Below, one piece after another: positions 1-9,797 of a stretch of DNA of 64,000 bases. A program made the translations under genes and the position numbers. This DNA is from Bacillus renqingensis (lineage in GTDB: Bacteria > Bacillota > Bacilli > Bacillales > Cytobacillaceae). Position 1 is the first letter of the stretch. The number at the start of each line of letters is the position of its first letter. The stretch spans positions 1 through 64,000 of the forward strand of contig NZ_JADDIU010000004.1 of NCBI RefSeq assembly GCF_016464375.1, in the 5' to 3' direction. Under the pieces are notes generated by a model, which was given only the letters and a program-made list of their open reading frames with translations, searched no databases and was not told the origin of the DNA.

Positions 1-70
1 AAAAAGGAATTGGAAACTTAAAGCGTGGACTCTGCGAAAAGCCGAAAAACCTTCTCCTTTACCCCCAAAA

Positions 71-81
71 TATGTTATACT
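71..81 (+). promoter_or_regulatory. Extended -10 promoter for the TPR gene
   Basis: TATACT at 76-81 is preceded by TG at 73-74, giving the extended -10 form TGnTATACT. No good -35 hexamer lies 16-18 bases upstream. It sits about 30 bases ahead of the ATG of the first gene, which fits a short leader. Confidence 0.4.
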
Positions 82-113
82 ACATAAGTTATTATAGGAT
101 GATGGAGGGCTTC

Positions 114-1607
114 ATGAGTAAAGACGCAAAAGCAAGAAAACAAAAGGGGAAAATTGTTTCATTTGTACCAACGGGGGAATATTATTTCAAAAAGGGGATC
201 AAGGCCTATCATCGACGTGATTTTCAAAAAGCAAAGAGATATCTTGGACGGGCGCTGCAGCTTGAGCCAGGTGAACCGATGATTGCCTGCCAGTTGGCCA
301 TTGTGTCAACCGAACTGGGCGAATTTGATCATTCCAACCAACTCTTGCACCTCATCCTTGAAGATCTTGACCATGAAATGGTGGAGTGCCATTACTTTTT
401 AGCGAATAATTATGCCCATTTGGGATTTTTTAAAGATGCTTACCACCATACTCTTGCTTATTTACAGCTGGATCCGGATGGTGATTTTTCAGAAGATGCC
501 GAGGAATTGCTTGAGCTGCTCGCTTTTGAAGCGGATGAGCATGAAGATGAGTTTTACGGACAGGACGACCTGATCGTTAAGCAGGAGCAGGCACGTGACC
601 TCCTGGAATCTGGTTATCTTCCAAAGGCGATTGAGCTGCTTAAGGAAGTGGTGGAAGAATATCCGGAGTATTGGTCGGCCTATAACAACTTAGCATTGGC
701 CTATTTTTATTTAGGAAAAGGGGAAAAGGCGGAAGCAATTTTAAATGATGTACTAGAACGAAATCCGGGAAATCTTCAGGCCATCTGCAATAAAATGGTG
801 TTCGCTCACTATCAAGGGCGGATTCGATATGTAAACCAAATGCTAGATTCATTGAAAAAAGTTCAACCATTGCTTAGCGAACATCAATTTAGGCTTGGAA
901 CCTCGTTTGCGCTGGTCGGTGAATATGAACATGCCTATGGATGGTTGAAAAAACTATATAAAATGGGCTTTGATGGCGACGGTCCGTTTTTTTACTGGTT
1001 ATCTTATTCGGCCTATCACACCGGTCGCGAGCAGTTTGCCAAAACGATTTGGAAAAAGGTACTGGAGTTAAATCCGGAAAAAGAAGGGTGCGAACCTTGG
1101 ACAGCTGAACAGGAGCAAGCAAATGGGATTGAGGATATTTCAGGTTCGATTTTTCAAAAGCTTGAAAGTGACTATGTCGAAGAGCGGCTATTTGCGCTGT
1201 TCCTAACGTCGGTATCAAGCAAAAAGGAAGAAATCATTACTTCTAAAAGGCTGTTTCAAAACCGTAAATTTACGACCTTGGAAAAAGAATATCTTTCGTT
1301 GCTTCGCTCCGGGAAACCATCGATGACAGCGGATGCCCAGGAAATTGCGGAACTTTTTTATGAAAACTATCAGCCGATCGGGACTATGGAAGCAGGCCTT
1401 TATTTGATGTGGTTTTCGCTGTTTGTAGAAGTATCCAAAGCGGGTGTTCGTTTGAAAAATAAACGTGGCTGGGCCGGGGCAGTGGAATATGTTTGGCATA
1501 AACTGCGAAGTGAGAAAGTATCACAGCAGGAGGTCGCCAAACGTTATGATATCTCGACAGCTACCATCGGGAAATATGTTAAGCTGGTTCATGAATTTTT
1601 AAACTAA
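114..1607 (+). CDS. yvcD: Tetratricopeptide-repeat protein (YvcD-like)
   Basis: The protein has 497 residues and no signal peptide, so it is probably cytoplasmic. Helical TPR-type repeats are visible around residues 20-120 (FKKGIKAYHRRDFQKAKRYL) and 170-240 (AYNNLALAYFYLGKGEKAEAI), separated by a very acidic linker near 140-165. The last 35 residues (QQEVAKRYDISTATIGKYV) look like a helix-turn-helix. The start is the ATG at 114, because GGAGGG at 104-109 is well spaced; an upstream in-frame ATG at 72 overlaps the promoter. The gene immediately precedes trxB, as in Bacillus subtilis. Function is unknown; TPR folds mediate protein contacts, and the terminal HTH suggests a link to nucleic acid, which is inference. 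Confidence 0.8.
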   Translation: MSKDAKARKQKGKIVSFVPTGEYYFKKGIKAYHRRDFQKAKRYLGRALQLEPGEPMIACQLAIVSTELGEFDHSNQLLHLILEDLDHEMVECHYFLANNYAHLGFFKDAYHHTLAYLQLDPDGDFSEDAEELLELLAFEADEHEDEFYGQDDLIVKQEQARDLLESGYLPKAIELLKEVVEEYPEYWSAYNNLALAYFYLGKGEKAEAILNDVLERNPGNLQAICNKMVFAHYQGRIRYVNQMLDSLKKVQPLLSEHQFRLGTSFALVGEYEHAYGWLKKLYKMGFDGDGPFFYWLSYSAYHTGREQFAKTIWKKVLELNPEKEGCEPWTAEQEQANGIEDISGSIFQKLESDYVEERLFALFLTSVSSKKEEIITSKRLFQNRKFTTLEKEYLSLLRSGKPSMTADAQEIAELFYENYQPIGTMEAGLYLMWFSLFVEVSKAGVRLKNKRGWAGAVEYVWHKLRSEKVSQQEVAKRYDISTATIGKYVKLVHEFLN

Positions 1608-1670
1608 AATGAAAAGCTTCTACTTTTTATCGTTGTGTTGCCGCTAGGCGGGCGCCTTACGCTTTTGCTC

Positions 1671-1918
1671 CAGTATCAAAATTTATATCATTTGACTTTG
1701 AGAAATGTCTAGCTCCACAAGTAAGGCTTCGTCAGCATTAGCGTCGCACGAAGGAAAAGCGTTAGCTTTTTCGAGGAGCGCCCTAGCGGCTAGTGTCCTT
1801 CGCTCTCCGCCCTACGATAAGTCAACATCGGTTCGCTCCGCTCACCGTGTTTCCTTTATCTCAGTTGGAGCGCTCCAGGCCATACGCCGCTGACCAGGGC
1901 GCTTTCGCTTTTCTGATA
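1671..1918 (+). repeat. Dispersed hairpin-ended repeat, copy 1 (long type)
   Basis: This copy begins with AGTATCAAAATTTATATCA and continues through TGTCTAGCTCCA. The CTAGCGGCTAGTGTCCTTCG core follows, then the palindrome TGGAGCGCTCCA, and it ends GCCGCTGACCAGGGCGCTTTCGCTTTTCT. Copies at 8109-8360 and 50885-51080 have the same order of blocks. A truncated end piece (gggcgccttacgcttttgct) sits just before it at about 1648-1668. Open frames inside it are by-products of the repeat. It fills most of the 436-base gap between yvcD and trxB. Confidence 0.8.
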
Positions 1919-1951
1919 TGAGCAGATTTTTGGACTATAAATCAATTGTTT

Positions 1952-1995
1952 AATACGATTAAGTAGGGAATACTATGCTTAATCGTATTTTTTTG
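1952..1995 (+). terminator. Intrinsic terminator between yvcD and trxB
   Basis: A perfect 12-bp inverted repeat, AATACGATTAAG / CTTAATCGTATT, with a 14-base loop is followed by a run of T. It lies 50 bases upstream of trxB, so it ends the yvcD transcript. It could also act as an attenuator if the trxB promoter is farther upstream. Confidence 0.75.
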
Positions 1996-2037
1996 TCAAT
2001 ATCAAGCAGGTGCTTCTGCTTGTTTAATAAGGAGTGA

Positions 2038-2994
<957 letters not shown>

Positions 2995-3116
2995 AAAAAG
3001 CAAACGACCTTATCTGCGCAAAATTAATCCTTTTTTTACCCAACTGTAACAGTAATGCAATAAAGATAAGGTATGATAAAAGAAATTGACCCCCTTTAAT
3101 TTTATAAACTTTTTTG

Positions 3117-3148
3117 AGCACAGGACCAGCAGCCTGTGCTTTTTTTTG
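3117..3148 (+). terminator. trxB terminator
   Basis: AGCACAGG and CCTGTGCT form an 8-bp stem around an 8-base loop, followed directly by nine T residues. It is the clear end of the trxB transcript. Confidence 0.85.
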
Positions 3149-3164
3149 AAAGGAATTTGGGACT

Positions 3165-3222
3165 TTGAGGACGGCCCGGCTCGGAGCCCTTGACCAAGGC
3201 ACTTTCACCTTTCTGATTGTAG
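3165..3222 (+). repeat. Decayed end of the dispersed repeat
   Basis: The segment reads gcccttgaccaaggcacttt, then cacctttctgatt. It matches the 3' end of copy 1 (cgctgaccagggcgctttcgcttttctgat) with scattered substitutions. The similarity continues past the usual repeat end (GATATGAGCAG against GATTGTAGCAG). The probable -35 hexamer of the next operon falls inside it. Confidence 0.6.
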
Positions 3223-3245
3223 CAGTTTCTTAAAAATAGTATAAT
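3217..3245 (+). promoter_or_regulatory. Sigma-A promoter of the yvcI-rapZ-glmR-whiA-crh operon
   Basis: TTGTAG at 3217-3222 and a perfect TATAAT at 3240-3245 are separated by 17 bases. The predicted start lies about 60 bases ahead of yvcI. The -35 is at the outer edge of the decayed repeat at 3165-3222. Confidence 0.6.
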
Positions 3246-3316
3246 GAATAGACTAATGTTATTGGGATAAAGGGGATACCTCTCTCCACACCCATATTAA
3301 GAAGAAGGTGAAAAGG

Positions 3317-3775
3317 ATGCAGCGGGTTACCAATTGTGTGTTGGTAAAAGAGAATAAAGTATTGTTGCTGCAAAAACCTCGCCGGGGCTGGTGGGTAGCG
3401 CCAGGCGGAAAAATGGAGCCGGGTGAATCGGTTCGTGATTCATGTATAAGGGAATATCGTGAGGAAACCGGGGTTTACTTAAAAAATCCGCAATTAAAAG
3501 GGATTTTTACAATGATTATGAAAGAAGGAGATCAACTCCTCTCCGAATGGATGATGTTCACGTTTGTTGCAACGGAATCTGATGGTATAGACATTGACGA
3601 ATCTGAGGAGGGGAAGCTCGAGTGGCATCCCGTTGATACGATAAAAGATTTGCCGATGGCCGCTGGTGATCATCATATTGTCGATTACATGATCCATGGA
3701 AACGGAATCATCTATGGCACTTTTACCTATACAAAAGATTTTCAACTAATTAGTTATCGTTTAGACCCAAGCTGA
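3317..3775 (+). CDS. yvcI: NUDIX hydrolase (YvcI-like)
   Basis: NUDIX proteins hydrolyse nucleoside diphosphates linked to another group; the substrate of this one is not established. The nudix box [18 protein letters not shown] continues into REETGVY around residues 32-55, with the catalytic REEtG glutamates intact. Length is 152 residues. I chose the ATG at 3317 because AGAAGG at 3303-3308 is correctly spaced; a GTG at 3308 overlaps that site. It is the first gene of the conserved operon with rapZ, glmR, whiA and crh. Confidence 0.88.
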   Translation: MQRVTNCVLVKENKVLLLQKPRRGWWVAPGGKMEPGESVRDSCIREYREETGVYLKNPQLKGIFTMIMKEGDQLLSEWMMFTFVATESDGIDIDESEEGKLEWHPVDTIKDLPMAAGDHHIVDYMIHGNGIIYGTFTYTKDFQLISYRLDPS

Positions 3776-3779
3776 TTAT

Positions 3780-3813
3780 CTTGTCTAGCTTCAAGGCGCT
3801 TGCGCTTTTCTTA
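3780..3813 (+). repeat. Minimal remnant of the dispersed repeat inside the operon
   Basis: Only the two ends survive: TTGTCTAGCTtcaag joined to GGCGCTTGCGCTTTTCTTA. It occupies most of the 53-base gap between yvcI and rapZ. It looks like an insertion whose middle was deleted, leaving the operon intact. Confidence 0.65.
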
Positions 3814-3828
3814 TTAGGAGGAATAAAA

Positions 3829-4722
3829 ATGAGTACTAATTCGACTAGTGATGTTCAAATAGTAGTTATTACCGGAATGTCTGGTGCCGGAAAAACTGTT
3901 GCTATCCAAAGCTTTGAAGATTTAGGGTTTTTCTGTGTTGATAACCTGCCTCCTACTTTGCTTCCAAAATTTTTAGAACTAATGAAAGAATCCGGGAATA
4001 AGATGAATAAGGTAGCCCTAGTAATGGATCTAAGGGGCAGGGAATTTTTTGATTCCCTGTTTAAGTCATTGGATGAATTAGCGGAAACCTCTTGGGTAAC
4101 GCCAAGAATTTTATTTTTAGATGCCGATGACGCCACATTGGTGCGCAGATACAAAGAGACAAGAAGATCGCATCCGTTGGCCAAATCAGGGTTGCCGCTT
4201 GAAGGCATTACCCTGGAAAGGGAACTTTTAGAAGAATTAAAGGGAAGAGCCCAGGTGATTTACAATACTTCCCAAATGAAACCACGGGAATTACGTGAGA
4301 AGATCTTAACGGAGTTTTCTGCGAATAAACAATCTATCTTTACCGTTAATGTCGTGTCGTTTGGATTTAAGCATGGAATCCCGATCGATGCTGATCTCGT
4401 ATTCGATGTCCGCTTTTTGCCGAATCCCCATTATATTGAGCACATGCGACCGAAGACAGGGTTGGATGAGGAAGTCTCCAGCTATGTATTAAAATGGAAT
4501 GATACACAAAAGTTTTTGGAAAAAGTAACAGACCTGCTTACATTTATGCTCCCTCACTATAAGCGGGAAGGAAAGGCACAGCTTGTGATTGCCATTGGCT
4601 GTACCGGTGGTCAGCATCGTTCAGTCGCTTTAGCTGAATACCTTGGCCGTTTTTTCCAAAAGGATTATAAAACGATTGTTTCGCACCGTGAGATTGAGAG
4701 GAGAAAGGAAAAGACAACATGA
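3829..4722 (+). CDS. rapZ: RNase adapter/nucleotide-binding protein RapZ (YvcJ)
   Basis: This P-loop protein binds nucleotides. The E. coli homologue guides RNase E to the sRNA GlmZ and controls amino-sugar synthesis; the Bacillus protein has been linked to competence. The Walker A motif GMSGAGKT is at 16-23, and the C-terminal domain carries the family signature [10 protein letters not shown] near 272. The 297-residue length is usual. The start is the ATG at 3829 with AGGAGG at 3816-3821; a longer frame would begin within the repeat remnant. Its stop overlaps the glmR start (ATGA), so the two are translationally coupled. Confidence 0.95.
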   Translation: MSTNSTSDVQIVVITGMSGAGKTVAIQSFEDLGFFCVDNLPPTLLPKFLELMKESGNKMNKVALVMDLRGREFFDSLFKSLDELAETSWVTPRILFLDADDATLVRRYKETRRSHPLAKSGLPLEGITLERELLEELKGRAQVIYNTSQMKPRELREKILTEFSANKQSIFTVNVVSFGFKHGIPIDADLVFDVRFLPNPHYIEHMRPKTGLDEEVSSYVLKWNDTQKFLEKVTDLLTFMLPHYKREGKAQLVIAIGCTGGQHRSVALAEYLGRFFQKDYKTIVSHREIERRKEKTT

Positions 4723-5702
4723 GCGATAATGTGCATCCAAGAATTGTCGTCATCGGTGGAGGAACGGGGCTTCCGGTTCTATTAAGAGGCCTGAAGCAGT
4801 TTCCTGTAGAAATTACCGCCATTGTGACGGTTGCCGATGATGGCGGCAGTTCAGGAAAGATTCGCGAGGAATTAAATATTCCACCGCCGGGCGATATCCG
4901 CAATGTGTTAGCAGCCCTATCTGATGTAGAACCGCTTGTTGAAGAAATGTTTCAGCATCGATTTAAAACGTCAAATGAACTTTCTGGACATTCGCTTGGT
5001 AATTTAATTTTAGCAGCGATGACTTCGATTACCGGAAATTTTGTCTATGCGATACAGGAAATGAGCAAGGTGCTGAATGTTCGGGGGAAGGTTTTGCCCG
5101 CCGCCAATCAGAGTGTAGTGTTACATGCTAAAATGGCAGATGGCACCATAGTTTCGGGAGAGTCGAAAATCACGAATGCCAAAAAAAAAATAAACAAGGT
5201 GTTTTTGTCACCGGAGAATATTCGCCCATTACCGGAAACATTGCAAGCGATTCGTCAGGCTGATTTAATTATTATTGGTCCCGGCAGTCTATATACAAGT
5301 ATTTTGCCCAATCTCCTTGTACCTAGATTAGGGGACGAGGTATGCCATTCAAAGGCTAAAAAAGTGTACATTTGTAATTTAATGACACAGGCCGGGGAAA
5401 CATATGGATTTTCTGCAAGTGATCATGTGAAAGCGATTTATGAGCATATGAATTGTGCCTTTATTGATACGATTTTGGTAAATAATAAGGAAATTCCTCA
5501 AGATGTACAGCTGCGCTATAAAGAAGAACTGGCCAGCCCTGTTCATTATGATTTACCGCAATTGTTTGAGCTGGGGCTTAAGGTGGTCCATGCGGATATT
5601 GCCAATCTTGAGAATAGTGCATTACGCCATGATCCTAAAAAGGTGGCCCAAATCTTATATAATTTACTAATTAATGAAACCAAAAAGCAGTATGAAGCGT
5701 AA
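4719..5702 (+). CDS. glmR: Gluconeogenesis/cell-envelope factor GlmR (YvcK)
   Basis: GlmR/YvcK belongs to the CofD-like/UPF0052 family. In B. subtilis it binds UDP-GlcNAc, stimulates GlmS and is needed for growth on gluconeogenic carbon sources. The N-terminal glycine-rich GGGTGL (about 12-17), [12 protein letters not shown] and [10 protein letters not shown] segments are all present. Length is 327 residues, slightly longer than the B. subtilis protein. The ATG overlaps the rapZ stop by four bases and is preceded by AGGAGAAAGG. Confidence 0.95.
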   Translation: MSDNVHPRIVVIGGGTGLPVLLRGLKQFPVEITAIVTVADDGGSSGKIREELNIPPPGDIRNVLAALSDVEPLVEEMFQHRFKTSNELSGHSLGNLILAAMTSITGNFVYAIQEMSKVLNVRGKVLPAANQSVVLHAKMADGTIVSGESKITNAKKKINKVFLSPENIRPLPETLQAIRQADLIIIGPGSLYTSILPNLLVPRLGDEVCHSKAKKVYICNLMTQAGETYGFSASDHVKAIYEHMNCAFIDTILVNNKEIPQDVQLRYKEELASPVHYDLPQLFELGLKVVHADIANLENSALRHDPKKVAQILYNLLINETKKQYEA

Positions 5703-5716
5703 ATAGAGTGAAACTT

Positions 5717-5750
5717 CAATCAGTGGGGGTTTTCCATTCTCCACTGATTG
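5717..5750 (+). other. Perfect hairpin between glmR and whiA
   Basis: CAATCAGTGG and CCACTGATTG form a 10-bp perfect stem with a 14-base loop. No T-run follows, so it is not a standard terminator. It may be an mRNA-stability or processing element within the operon. Confidence 0.5.
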
Positions 5751-5819
5751 TTAGTTGATGAGATGAACTAAAAAGGTGTATGGTATAACGCCATATCTGT
5801 TTTGAATGGAGGTGGGGGA

Positions 5820-6770
5820 ATGTCTTTCGCTTCGGAGACAAAAAAGGAATTAACCAATATAGAAGTGAAAAGCTGCTGTATTCGAGCGGAGCTGTCGGCT
5901 CTTATTCGGATGAATGGTTCCCTTTCCTTTTCAAATCGTAAGGCAGTTGTCGATATTCAAACTGAAAATGCCGCAATTGCCAGAAGAATTTATACTTTAT
6001 TGAAAAAAAGGTATAACGTCCAAGTAGAGTTATTAGTACGAAAAAAAATGCGCTTGAAAAAGAACAATGTTTACATTGTCCGTTTAACCCAGCAAGCAAA
6101 GGAAATTTTGGAAGACACCATGATTTTAGGGGGTGGCTTTACGATTATTCATAACATTTCACCTGAGCTGGTAAAGAAGAAATGCTGTAAGCGGTCTTAT
6201 TTACGCGGTGCCTTTTTAGCCGGGGGTTCGGTGAATAATCCGGAAACGTCCTCCTATCATTTGGAGATCTCTTCCCTTTACAAGGAACATAATGATTCAC
6301 TATGTGAGCTGATGAATAGCTTCGGACTTAACAGCAAGACCCTGGAGCGCAAAAAAGGCTATATTACCTACTTAAAGGAAGCGGAGAAAATTACCGAGTT
6401 CTTAATCATCATGGGTGCCCACAATGCCTTACTTCGCTTTGAGGATGTAAGAATTGTCAGAGATATGCGCAATTCCGTAAATCGTCTGGTAAACTGTGAG
6501 ACCGCTAATCTCAACAAAACGATTGGCGCATCGATTAGGCAGGTGGAAAATATCCGCTTTATTGAACAAACGGTTGGTTTGCAGATCCTGCCGGATAAGC
6601 TGCGGGAAATTGCTGAACTTCGCTTACAGTATACGGATGTCACCTTAAAAGAGCTTGGGGAGATGGTTTCCGGCGGTTCTATTAGTAAATCGGGCATCAA
6701 TCATCGACTAAGGAAAATAGACGAAATAGCAGAAAGGCTTCGTGCCGGAGAACGGCCCATAAAAAAATAA
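5820..6770 (+). CDS. whiA: DNA-binding protein WhiA
   Basis: WhiA joins a LAGLIDADG homing-endonuclease-like fold to a C-terminal helix-turn-helix. In streptomycetes it controls sporulation; in Bacillus it affects division and chromosome segregation. The N-terminus reads [23 protein letters not shown] near 135 is the LAGLIDADG-like segment, and the C-terminal HTH (LKELGEMV followed by [12 protein letters not shown]) is near 280-305. Length is 316 residues, as in B. subtilis. GGAGGTGGGGG at 5808-5818 selects the ATG at 5820 over an ATG at 5802. Confidence 0.95.
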   Translation: MSFASETKKELTNIEVKSCCIRAELSALIRMNGSLSFSNRKAVVDIQTENAAIARRIYTLLKKRYNVQVELLVRKKMRLKKNNVYIVRLTQQAKEILEDTMILGGGFTIIHNISPELVKKKCCKRSYLRGAFLAGGSVNNPETSSYHLEISSLYKEHNDSLCELMNSFGLNSKTLERKKGYITYLKEAEKITEFLIIMGAHNALLRFEDVRIVRDMRNSVNRLVNCETANLNKTIGASIRQVENIRFIEQTVGLQILPDKLREIAELRLQYTDVTLKELGEMVSGGSISKSGINHRLRKIDEIAERLRAGERPIKK

Positions 6771-6818
6771 GTGGTTCATTTTTGTGAATAAGTAAACAAT
6801 TTAGAGGAGGAATTTATA

Positions 6819-7076
6819 ATGTTGGAGAAACAAGTGGAGGTAAAATTAAAAACAGGCTTACAAGCACGGCCGGCTGCTCTGTTTGTTCAGGAAGCCAATC
6901 GATTTTCAGCGGATATTTTTCTAGAAAAGGATGGCAAAAAGGTCAGTGCAAAAAGCATCATGGGATTAATGAGTCTTGCAATCGGTTCAGGAGTTGTTAT
7001 TACAATTATTGCCGATGGGGATGACGAGGAAAATGCGATTCAATCATTAACGGATTTTGTCCAAAAGGAACATTAA
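6819..7076 (+). CDS. crh: Catabolite repression HPr-like protein Crh
   Basis: Crh is a paralogue of HPr that cannot act in the phosphotransferase chain. When phosphorylated on Ser46 it is a CcpA cofactor, and it also binds methylglyoxal synthase and GlmR. The sequence shows Gln at position 15 (GLQARPAA) in place of the HPr histidine, and Ser46 within SAKSIMG. These two features separate it from HPr. Length is 85 residues; GAGGAGG precedes the ATG. It is the last gene of the operon, followed by a terminator. Confidence 0.97.
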   Translation: MLEKQVEVKLKTGLQARPAALFVQEANRFSADIFLEKDGKKVSAKSIMGLMSLAIGSGVVITIIADGDDEENAIQSLTDFVQKEH

Positions 7077-7093
7077 TGTATACCTAGGCGTAG

Positions 7094-7132
7094 AAGGGTT
7101 CGGGCATTAGCGGCTAACCCTTTTTGCTTTTT
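7094..7132 (+). terminator. crh operon terminator
   Basis: AAGGGTT and AACCCTT form a stem around a partly paired loop, followed by TTTTTGCTTTTT. It ends the yvcI-to-crh transcript. Confidence 0.65.
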
Positions 7133-7135
7133 AAA

Positions 7136-7165
7136 GGAAAAAACAATCGGCATAGCCGATTGTTT
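7136..7165 (-). terminator. clpP terminator (minus strand)
   Basis: AAACAATCGGC and GCCGATTGTTT make a perfect 11-bp stem with a 3-base loop. On the minus strand it is followed by TTTTTTCC, so it terminates clpP. Readthrough from crh could also use it. Confidence 0.8.
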
Positions 7166-7174
7166 CTTGTACAA

Positions 7175-7777
7175 TTACTTTTCTTTTTTATCCAGGACAT
7201 TTCTGCTAATAATGTTGTCAATTAACCCATATTCTTTTGCTTTTTCAGCTGTCATGAAGTTATCGCGGTCTGTATCGCGTTGAATGACCTCAAGCGGCTG
7301 GCCGGAGCGCTCGGCTAAAATTCTGTTTAATTTTTCACGAAGGAAGAGGATTCGCTTCGCAGCAATCTCGATTTCAGTAGCCTGCCCTTGAGCACCGCCA
7401 AGCGGTTGATGGATCATCACTTCAGCATTTGGCAATGCATATCGTTTGCCTTTTTCACCTGCAGTCAGCAAGAAGGCACCCATGGAAGCCGCCATACCGA
7501 TACAGACAGTCGATACATCCGGGCGAATATATTGCATCGTATCATAAATAGCCATACCGGCTGTAATGCTTCCGCCAGGGCTGTTGATATAAAGCGTAAT
7601 ATCTTTTTCTGGATTTTCGGCTTCTAAGAATAGTAACTGTGCGACAATACTGTTTGCAACATTATCATCGATGGCGCTTCCGAGCATGATAATCCGGTCT
7701 TTTAAAAGACGGGAATAGATATCATAGGCTCTTTCACCGCGATTTGTTTGTTCAATAACTGTAGGAATTAAATTCAT
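7175..7777 (-). CDS. clpP: ATP-dependent Clp protease proteolytic subunit
   Basis: ClpP forms the tetradecameric serine protease core that works with ClpX, ClpC or ClpE in protein quality control. The catalytic triad is Ser98 (GMAASMG), His123 (MIHQPLGG) and Asp172 (DTDRDN). Length is 200 residues. AAAGGAGGAAAA precedes the ATG. The promoter region carries a CtsR box (7836-7852), the expected heat-shock control. It converges on the crh operon. Confidence 0.98.
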   Translation of the reverse strand: MNLIPTVIEQTNRGERAYDIYSRLLKDRIIMLGSAIDDNVANSIVAQLLFLEAENPEKDITLYINSPGGSITAGMAIYDTMQYIRPDVSTVCIGMAASMGAFLLTAGEKGKRYALPNAEVMIHQPLGGAQGQATEIEIAAKRILFLREKLNRILAERSGQPLEVIQRDTDRDNFMTAEKAKEYGLIDNIISRNVLDKKEK

Positions 7778-7822
7778 TATTTTTCCTCCTTTGGATGAAA
7801 AGGCTTAAAACTATGTATTGTT

Positions 7823-7852
7823 ATCATACACTGATGGTCAATAAAGGTCAAA
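7823..7852 (-). promoter_or_regulatory. clpP promoter with overlapping CtsR operator
   Basis: On the plus strand 7836-7852 reads GGTCAAT AAA GGTCAAA, a near-perfect match to the tandem-heptad CtsR operator (RGTCAAA-NAN-RGTCAAA). On the minus strand TTGACC at 7852-7847 and TATGAT at 7828-7823 form a sigma-A promoter with an 18-base spacer. The operator therefore covers the -35 and the spacer, where bound CtsR would block polymerase. Confidence 0.85.
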
Positions 7853-7981
7853 CAATTTGCCTTTACTCTGCTCAACTTCTTTCCCACATTCAGCTTATCC
7901 AATTAATCGATTTTTTAAAACCAAATCAAGACTTGCAATGTAAGTAAAATTGACTTATAATATGTAGGTCGCTAATAACTT

Positions 7982-8053
7982 GCCCTCGTGGTGCAATGGA
8001 TAGCACGCAAGATTCCGGTTCTTGAAATTCGGGTTCGAGTCCTGACGAGGGCG
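7982..8053 (+). tRNA. tRNA-Arg (anticodon CCG)
   Basis: The acceptor stem pairs GCCCTCG (7982-7988) with CGAGGGC (8046-8052), with G8053 as discriminator. The D stem is GTGC/GCAC. The anticodon stem is CAAGA/TCTTG around the loop TTCCGGT, placing CCG at 8015-8017. The T arm contains GGTTCGAGTCC. No CCA is encoded. It reads the CGG arginine codon. Confidence 0.95.
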
Positions 8054-8074
8054 TTTTTAAAAGGATTATAGAAG

Positions 8075-8106
8075 CCTCCTGCTTTTTTAAAAGCAGGGGG
8101 TTTTTA
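8075..8106 (+). terminator. Terminator after tRNA-Arg
   Basis: CCTCCTGCTTTT and AAAAGCAGGGGG pair with a very short loop and are followed by TTTTTATTTT. It ends the tRNA transcript. Confidence 0.8.
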
Positions 8107-8108
8107 TT

Positions 8109-8360
8109 TTAGTATCAGAATTTATATCACTTGGCTTCGAGAATTGTCCAGCTCCAGCGCCCTAGCGGCTAGTGTCCTTCGCTCTCCGCCCTACGATAAG
8201 TCAAGCACGAATGCGCCTCCGGCTCTTCGTGTTTCCTTTATCTCAGTTGGAGCGCTCCACAAGGAAGGCTTCGACAGCATTAGCATCGCACGAAGGAAAA
8301 GCGATAGCTTTTTCGAGGAGGCCATACGCCGCTGACCAGGGCGCTTGCGCTTTTCTTTTA
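8109..8360 (+). repeat. Dispersed hairpin-ended repeat, copy 4 (long type)
   Basis: It starts TTTAGTATCAGAATTTATA and contains AGCTCCAGCGCCCTAGCGGC near its left end and GCCGCTGACCAGGGCGC at its right end. These two are inverted matches (GCGCCCT/AGGGCGC and GCGGC/GCCGC). The internal palindrome TGGAGCGCTCCA is present, followed by an extra CACAAGGAAGGCTTCGACAG block also seen in copies 1, 5 and 6. It fills the gap between tRNA-Arg and sigL. Confidence 0.85.
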
Positions 8361-8433
8361 AAAAGTTATCAAAAATATTTTCCATACACCAAACTCCCGC
8401 TTTGATGTAAAATAGTCATAAGGGGGGATAGTT

Positions 8434-9756
8434 ATGAATTTAAAAGCAGGATTGTGGCAGCAGCAAACATTAAAGCTTGCCATGACTCAAGAACTGTCAC
8501 AGGCGATCGCTTTATTGCAATATTCAACTCAGGAGCTGACCGATTTTTTAGAGAATAAGGCCCTTGAAAATCCCCTATTACAAATAGAGAATGTCAATAT
8601 ACAGCCGATGAATCCCCTAATTGACCGAAATCGTAAAAAGCATCAGAAGGTGGAAAAGGACTGGATTGAACAAATCGCTGTTAAATCATTTTCACTTGAG
8701 GAGCAACTCATTTCTCAATTCAATATAAAAGCAATACCTGAGGTGCAACTGCGAGTCATCCGCTATTTAATCCAGCACTTAGATGAAAACGGATACTTTA
8801 CTGGTGATCTTGATGAGATTTCGGTAAAGCTAAAAATACCCTATCAGCTAACAGAAGATTGTTTAAAGATGATTCAATCGTTGGAACCGGTTGGTATTGG
8901 AGCAAGGAATCTCCAAGAATGCCTGCTGATTCAAGTGGAATATGAATATCCGGACAATGAGCTGGCCAGAAAGATTATGACTGATTACTTTGTTCCATTT
9001 GCTGAAAAAAAGTGGAAGCAAATGGCCAAGGAGTTACAGGTAACTCTCAAGGATATTCAAGAGGTTTTCGATGATATTCAAAGTTTGAATCCAAAGCCGG
9101 GTGCCATGTTAGGAATTGAAACGTCTGCTTATATTATTCCAGATGTCATTGTCGAACAGACCGGAGCCGGACTAACGGTTCGTCTTTTTGATGAGACCAT
9201 TCCAAGAGTCACGTTTAATGAACAGTATTTTAATAAATTTAAGGACAAGGACCAGCAGGTTAGCCGGTTTTTACAGGACAAGGTTCAGGATTATCACTGG
9301 ATCTTAAAAAGTCTCGAACAACGAAGGGAAACATTGCTTAGGGTAGTGACGAAAATCGTCGAAAAGCAGCAGGCTTTTTTTCAGAAGGGGCCACATCATT
9401 TAGTCCCAATGACGATGAAGGAGCTGGCAACAGAGCTTGATATCCACGAATCAACAGTAAGCCGTGCTGTTCGTGAAAAATATATGCAGACCCCAATCGG
9501 AACCTTCACTTTGAAATCTTTTTTTACCAGTACGATTCAAACCGTCACAGGTGATGAAAATACTTCATCAACCCAAGTGAAAAATGCCATTAGCAAGCTA
9601 ATTGCTAACGAGAATAAACAAAAACCGCTATCAGACCAAGAAATCGTCAAACATCTCAAGTCAACAGAAGGGATTGTCGTCTCACGCAGAACCATCGCCA
9701 AATACCGCGACCAGCTCGGCATTCCCTCCTCAACTAAAAGAAAAAGGTTTAGCTAA
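8434..9756 (+). CDS. sigL: RNA polymerase sigma-54 factor
   Basis: Sigma-54 directs polymerase to -24/-12 promoters that need an AAA+ activator; in Bacillus it serves arginine, branched-chain and levan catabolism and cold adaptation. The protein has 440 residues. The N-terminal glutamine/leucine-rich activator-responsive region (LAMTQELSQAIALLQYS) is at about 14-32, the core-binding domain lies in the middle, and the RpoN box SRRTIAKYRDQLGI is near 419-432. AAGGGGGG precedes the ATG. In B. subtilis sigL is also close to the cggR region. Confidence 0.97.
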   Translation: MNLKAGLWQQQTLKLAMTQELSQAIALLQYSTQELTDFLENKALENPLLQIENVNIQPMNPLIDRNRKKHQKVEKDWIEQIAVKSFSLEEQLISQFNIKAIPEVQLRVIRYLIQHLDENGYFTGDLDEISVKLKIPYQLTEDCLKMIQSLEPVGIGARNLQECLLIQVEYEYPDNELARKIMTDYFVPFAEKKWKQMAKELQVTLKDIQEVFDDIQSLNPKPGAMLGIETSAYIIPDVIVEQTGAGLTVRLFDETIPRVTFNEQYFNKFKDKDQQVSRFLQDKVQDYHWILKSLEQRRETLLRVVTKIVEKQQAFFQKGPHHLVPMTMKELATELDIHESTVSRAVREKYMQTPIGTFTLKSFFTSTIQTVTGDENTSSTQVKNAISKLIANENKQKPLSDQEIVKHLKSTEGIVVSRRTIAKYRDQLGIPSSTKRKRFS

Positions 9757-9774
9757 ATGGGTGCCTGACACCAA
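9753..9774 (+). repeat. Short dispersed 13-mer GGTGCCTGACACC (intergenic copy)
   Basis: AAATGGGTGCCTGACACCA lies immediately after, and overlaps, the sigL stop. The same 13-mer occurs in rnr (22030-22042) and, on the minus strand, in the M20 peptidase gene (39338-39350). Confidence 0.7.
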
Positions 9775-9797
9775 AACTAAAAACAGGGGAGACTTCT

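Noticed and set aside
1705-1893. A 62-codon frame within the long intergenic repeat before trxB, with similar frames at 8144-8405
   Set aside because: The frames are made of the dispersed repeat itself, lack ribosome sites, and the corresponding frames in other copies are broken by indels.
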